Assembly: GCF_963576615.1 (NCBI RefSeq)
Contig: NC_088717.1
Location: 14,390,108-14,454,107, forward strand
Origin: Watersipora subatra
Taxonomy: Eukaryota > Bryozoa > Gymnolaemata > Cheilostomatida > Watersiporidae
Direction: 5' to 3'
Length of the DNA: 64,000 bases
A program made the translations under genes and the position numbers. Under the pieces are notes generated by a model that had not been told where the DNA came from, searched no databases, and worked only from the letters and a program-made list of their open reading frames with translations. Shown here piece by piece: positions 60,185 to 64,000 of this stretch. Within the stretch, counting starts at the first letter, position 1, and each line of letters opens with the position of its first letter.

Positions 60185-60262
60185 AACATAGCGTAGTCGA
60201 TTAGCTCGCAGGTCTGCAGATCGTGGAACTTCTAAGTTCAAACCAAATCCAGTGTGAAGTAA
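60185..60262 (+). mobile_element. tRNA-like SINE head
   Basis: gcgtagtcgattagctcgca, aggtctgcagatcgtgg and aagttcaaaccaaatcc resemble A-box, anticodon arm and B-box. Too degenerate for a working tRNA. Confidence 0.4.
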
Positions 60263-60411
60263 ATTTGTCAGTCATAAAACTTTATCGCTATAACTAGACA
60301 GACGATTGACAAACATTGAGATTTATATATATTGACATAAGTAGGCATGCAATTGTTAATTTACAAAAGAAAAGACAACTCCTAGATGTAATAAATAGCT
60401 GTGTGTATGCA

Positions 60412-60862
60412 CAGATTAATTTTAGGTAAATTTATCAGAAAGTATCAGTATTTTTCTCTCACGCGCAATTGTTTATGGTGTTTGTGTGGTTTGAATGCCA
60501 GGATGCTTCAAGATTAAAATCAACAAAACTTGATCTTGGTTAAAACGCTCAGATCAAACTTGAGTGTGATTATGTCATCTATAGTTACAAAGAGACTGAC
60601 AGAATAGAGACACGTAATGCTGTAACTTGAACGCAATAGCCGATATCAACTATAGCAACCATAACAACTAGTGACATCATTTTGCACGTATTTTTCTTCT
60701 GAGCGTTTTAATCGCAATCAAGTTTTATCAATTTTAATCTGGAAACATCCTGGCATTCCGAGCACCTCAAACATGAAAAAATTGCAAATGATAGAAAAAT
60801 ACAGATATTTTCTAATGAAATCAGCTAAATTTTTGTGTAAGTTTATCTTTAAGATTTGTGAC
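60412..60862. mobile_element. Foldback MITE, copy C
   Basis: Same architecture and central sequence (caaagagactgacagaatag, caactatagcaaccataac). The arm motifs gtaaatttatcagaaagtat and ttctaatgaaatcagctaa have more mismatches than in copy B. Confidence 0.7.
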
Positions 60863-61147
60863 AGCGAGTAAGTGAATGCTGGAGATAACTAAAGCTGTAA
60901 TTGAAGGCAGCGTTGTGACACCCATTAGTACTGCTAACTACTTTTCATAGATATGGAAATGCATTGATGTAGACTGAGCCTTGATCATAGACAATATTTT
61001 GCCTTTTTACTTTTATGGCTATTGAAAACCTCAAGCAATACATTTGGCTCAACAATTTTTTTACTCGTGTTGCACCAATATAAATAGAAAATATTGATAA
61101 TAATAATAACCTCAAATGAGTAAATTTACTGGTCAGAATCAGTGTTT

Positions 61148-61228
61148 TCTTGTGTATTGATTGATACATATTGATACGTATTGATATGTATGGGTATGTA
61201 TTGGTATGTATTGATATGTATTGTACTA
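61148..61228. repeat. Short tandem repeat of tattgatacg/tattgatatg type
   Basis: About seven units of 10-12 bases (gtattgatatgtatgggtat). Confidence 0.8.
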
Positions 61229-61424
61229 TAAGTGATGGCAAAATTACAGTTTCTTATCGGTCCACACATATGGTGTCATAAGTGACATCTATAATGCTAT
61301 AGCATGGCTGTAAGTCATGTCTTCTGTATAAGATTTAAACTGTAATAATATAATGTAAACATAACTTAACTTTGTGTCACAAAATTGTTAATTTCATTGT
61401 TTGTTATGCTATCTTATATAAATG

Positions 61425-61700
61425 TACAGTAGACACCCCTACAACGGAAATAGTCCATTCCAGGAACGTTTACGCTATAGAGATTTCACATTATATGAAG
61501 CGTAGAACACACGCGTAAATAGCGTAATCGGTTCCAAGATCTTCCCAAACTCATCTCTCTGGTCCTTCAAAAAAGGAAAACTAAACTGAACTTTTTAATC
61601 TAATGATTATACAGTAGCTGTAGTATTATTGGTTTGCATCGACAACTTTTCTCTTATTACCTGTATTTGGTTTTGGGTCCATGATTATAGTATTAGTTGA
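61425..61700 (+). mobile_element. Dispersed TIR-type repeat, copy 2
   Basis: Starts cagtagacacccctacaacg and contains ccattccaggaacgtttacg and ttccaagatcttcccaaac. It is the inverted partner of 56885-57150, with 4.3 kb between them. Confidence 0.5.
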
Positions 61701-62794
61701 ACGAAGCGCACCATCCATATCAATTTAAATCAATTTTCCACTTTTTTCAGAAGGCACGCTCTATACTGGAAAGAAAACTTTTTTTGATATATTTTAACAG
61801 TTAATTTCGTTGTTTCTTATGCTATCTTAGAGAAATGTATCTTGATTTTATTCTTCATATTATTCGTATATTCTGACTGGTTCTGGTGATTAGATTTACA
61901 ACTCGCTAAGAAGTGCTGCCTCATATCTGAACTGTAGTTACCAAGTCAGCTGGTTGAACAGCTGCCGAGTATGCAGCAGTTTCAGGATCATAACATTCAT
62001 ATGATATAGAATCGATTACCTAGTATAAGTGTTGTTCTAAGTAACGTACACGCACACACAAGCAATTACATAGACATTTACCTCTGAGCACTTTCCAATA
62101 GATAATTAATGATATTGAGGAAAGAGAAGCAGCTATCTGCTGCGTTTGTGTCGCTGTTTTAACCGTATAAGTGCTCAGCATATATCACTTATGACCAGTT
62201 GAGTGCTTTAATTATGTTCACCGAAACTCCACCACCATATTTGTATTGTGCTGTTAGCTACTGGCAGTAGTCTGAGGCATTTTAGCAGCAACAAAGTTTA
62301 GCTTAACAAGTTATGCGTTCAATTAGGTACAAATATAGTCATAGACATAGAGAAAATTTGACAAATGTAATTAAACAAAAGAGTTACTTGCTTGAATAAA
62401 TACCAAAACGTGTTTATGCTGTTCGGGCTAGTTTCTCAAATGGCTCACTAGAAAACTGAGTCTGTCAGTTCAAAATTAAAATGGTTGTGCTCTCTTAAAC
62501 TTGTATCGAACTTGTCCCTAGATGTGGGAAAACAAGGTTAACTTACACTACCTTATGCAGCTGTATGATTTTATTATAGGCTATAACCTCTTGCAGTATT
62601 TACAGATTGCGACTAACTGCTGCTTGTAATTGCATTTTTCTGTACACAAAAAATAGTTTCTAATGCAAAGGACTTGTGAATTTTATGGAGAGCTTGAAAA
62701 AAAGTTAAAGGCAAACATCAAAAAGATTAAATTGAGCCACGCGTAAACTACCACATTCTTTTTTCTCTGTGTTAATATGAATAAATTTGCGAAC

Positions 62795-62990
62795 AGGAGA
62801 AGCACAGAGAAATAATTATCTCCCCAATTATTCTGAGGCAATGAAAGGCAGCCGATTGGCCAGGGTGTTAGATGTTAGAGTGTCAGCTTATCAAAGCAAA
62901 CTTCATGAATCTCTTTTCCAAACCTCCAACCCTTGTCTCGGACAGATGATCGAACACAGCTCTTTTTATAGTAAAAATTACTATAGTTGT
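62795..62990 (+). mobile_element. tRNA-derived SINE, copy 3 (diverged)
   Basis: Shows agaaataattatctcccc, an A-box-like gattggccagggtgtta, body cttttccaaacctccaaccc and tail ctttttatagtaaaaatta, paralleling the copy at 59130-59400. The B-box is lost. Confidence 0.45.
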
Positions 62991-63693
62991 TTGTACTATA
63001 GTTTGTAAAACTGTTTTGTAAAACCAAGACTGCGGCGTCATCTTACATCGCTCTCTTGCAAGCAGAAAAGATTCTTGTCTCAATATTTTGTGCAAAGGGC
63101 TGCAATATGTCAGACGATCTGCTGGCGTAATATTGCACTAAATAGGTCCAACACTACTCTATCAAATTTTATATTGTTGTTCAAAATAATTTATATTGTA
63201 GAAAATTTAGATGGTTACTTTTTTACCTTTCATATTTAGTCATAGCCCAAGCACCTGCTAAAACTTGAATCGTATCCCGTGTTTTGCTGCTCCTAAAAGC
63301 CTTGTTAAGAGTGTAATAGCAACATGTTTGAAAACTAGCTGTTTAGCTAATAGTATCCGCTTATACCCAGGTCTATAGAAATTTTTTGCTCTTGATTATG
63401 TTTATAAATTCTATTTTAATGTGTGACTACTGCATTCATAATCTACACTCATGCATATTATGACCAGCTTGCTTTGTACTGGTGTTCAAAATAGCTTTGT
63501 AATCAGTGATATTGGAGTTGACAAAAAGTGATTGCGGCAGCATGCCCTTCGTAAAAACAATCTGGGTATCAGGCAAGGGTCAACATACTGATCTACTTAC
63601 TCAAGCACATTTAACCTCTATAAGCAGTTTCTGTCAGCATTGTTTTTCAGGTTTTTAAACCATTATTTATGTCATTGTCTTTTAATCTATCAG

Positions 63694-63874
63694 GTGAGGG
63701 GAGCTGACAGGAAGCAACATGGCATGCTGTCGAAAGAAAAACAAAAAGTTGGTGAATCAGCTAAGCTTTGAGGAAAATGAGCTCGATGTGATGTCTGGCA
63801 CATCTGTTGCACCAACAGAATCCTCCAAAGGAGATGAGGAGTTGTCTGACCCCGACTCACTGAGTGCATTTCAA
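63694..63874 (+). CDS. First coding exon of an unidentified gene (partial, continues beyond the window)
   Basis: Acceptor ..ttttaatctatcag precedes 63694. ATG at 63719 opens MACCRKKNKKLVNQ, then an acidic, Ser/Thr-rich segment ending DPDSLSAFQ, and caa before gtagga gives a possible donor (phase 0). The Cys-Cys near the N-terminus next to a basic patch could be palmitoylated and membrane-bound (inference). The frame also runs on to TAA at 63908-63910 if unspliced. I do not recognise the family. Confidence 0.45.
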
Positions 63875-64000
63875 GTAGGATTGCCTTGGTGTGAATGGAA
63901 TTCAGTTTAAAAAAAATTAAACTGCATGTAATCTATAAGCATTTTTGTAGAATGTGAAAGTACTAAAATTAAGATTAAGTTTTAATTTTGAAAAATTGAT

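Overview
The window looks like nuclear DNA of an invertebrate animal, probably a lophotrochozoan (mollusc, annelid or bryozoan type). It is AT-rich, has kilobase-scale introns, and is dense in microsatellites, minisatellites, tRNA-derived SINEs, small terminal-inverted-repeat elements and decayed LINE fragments. There is no prokaryotic gene organisation. The species cannot be fixed from the sequence alone.

Two genes can be reconstructed with exons whose splice phases all agree. The first is NKAP (+ strand), with 11 coding exons from 10390 to 45710 and a deduced protein of 356 residues. It has an N-terminal RS-rich part, a Lys/Ser/acidic middle and a highly conserved C-terminal domain. NKAP is a nuclear factor known from transcriptional repression and RNA splicing. 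Intron 4 appears to use a GC-AG splice pair. The second gene lies on the opposite strand wholly inside NKAP intron 8 (28388 to 32324). It has six coding exons for a secreted protein of about 428 residues: signal peptide, a six-cysteine region, three EGF-like modules and eleven 14-residue Pro/Thr-rich repeats. A TATA/CCAAT promoter and a 5' UTR exon are suggested near 33452-33544.

Layout: 1-10.3 kb has no convincing host gene. It holds an (8-bp)n array flanked by a 230-bp direct repeat, a SINE-like repeat with an ATCT tail, a 1.25-kb inverted-repeat element carrying an exon-like ORF, and a 0.9-kb 12-bp minisatellite. From 10.4 to 45.7 kb lies NKAP. Its introns hold a broken copy of a multi-copy gene family with a CxC tail (13.8-16.45 kb), a LINE fragment (17.4-18.4 kb), many tandem arrays, the nested EGF/mucin gene and several transposon copies. 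From 45.7 to 64 kb lie repeats: a 1.93-kb TA-flanked transposon, two LINE fragments, foldback elements and SINEs. A probable CCAAT promoter with first exon (about 48.7-48.93 kb) may belong to a + strand gene whose first coding exon is at 63694-63874; only its beginning is in view.

NKAP and the nested gene have no evident shared pathway (nuclear RNA/transcription factor versus secreted glycoprotein). Their link is positional, as antisense nesting.
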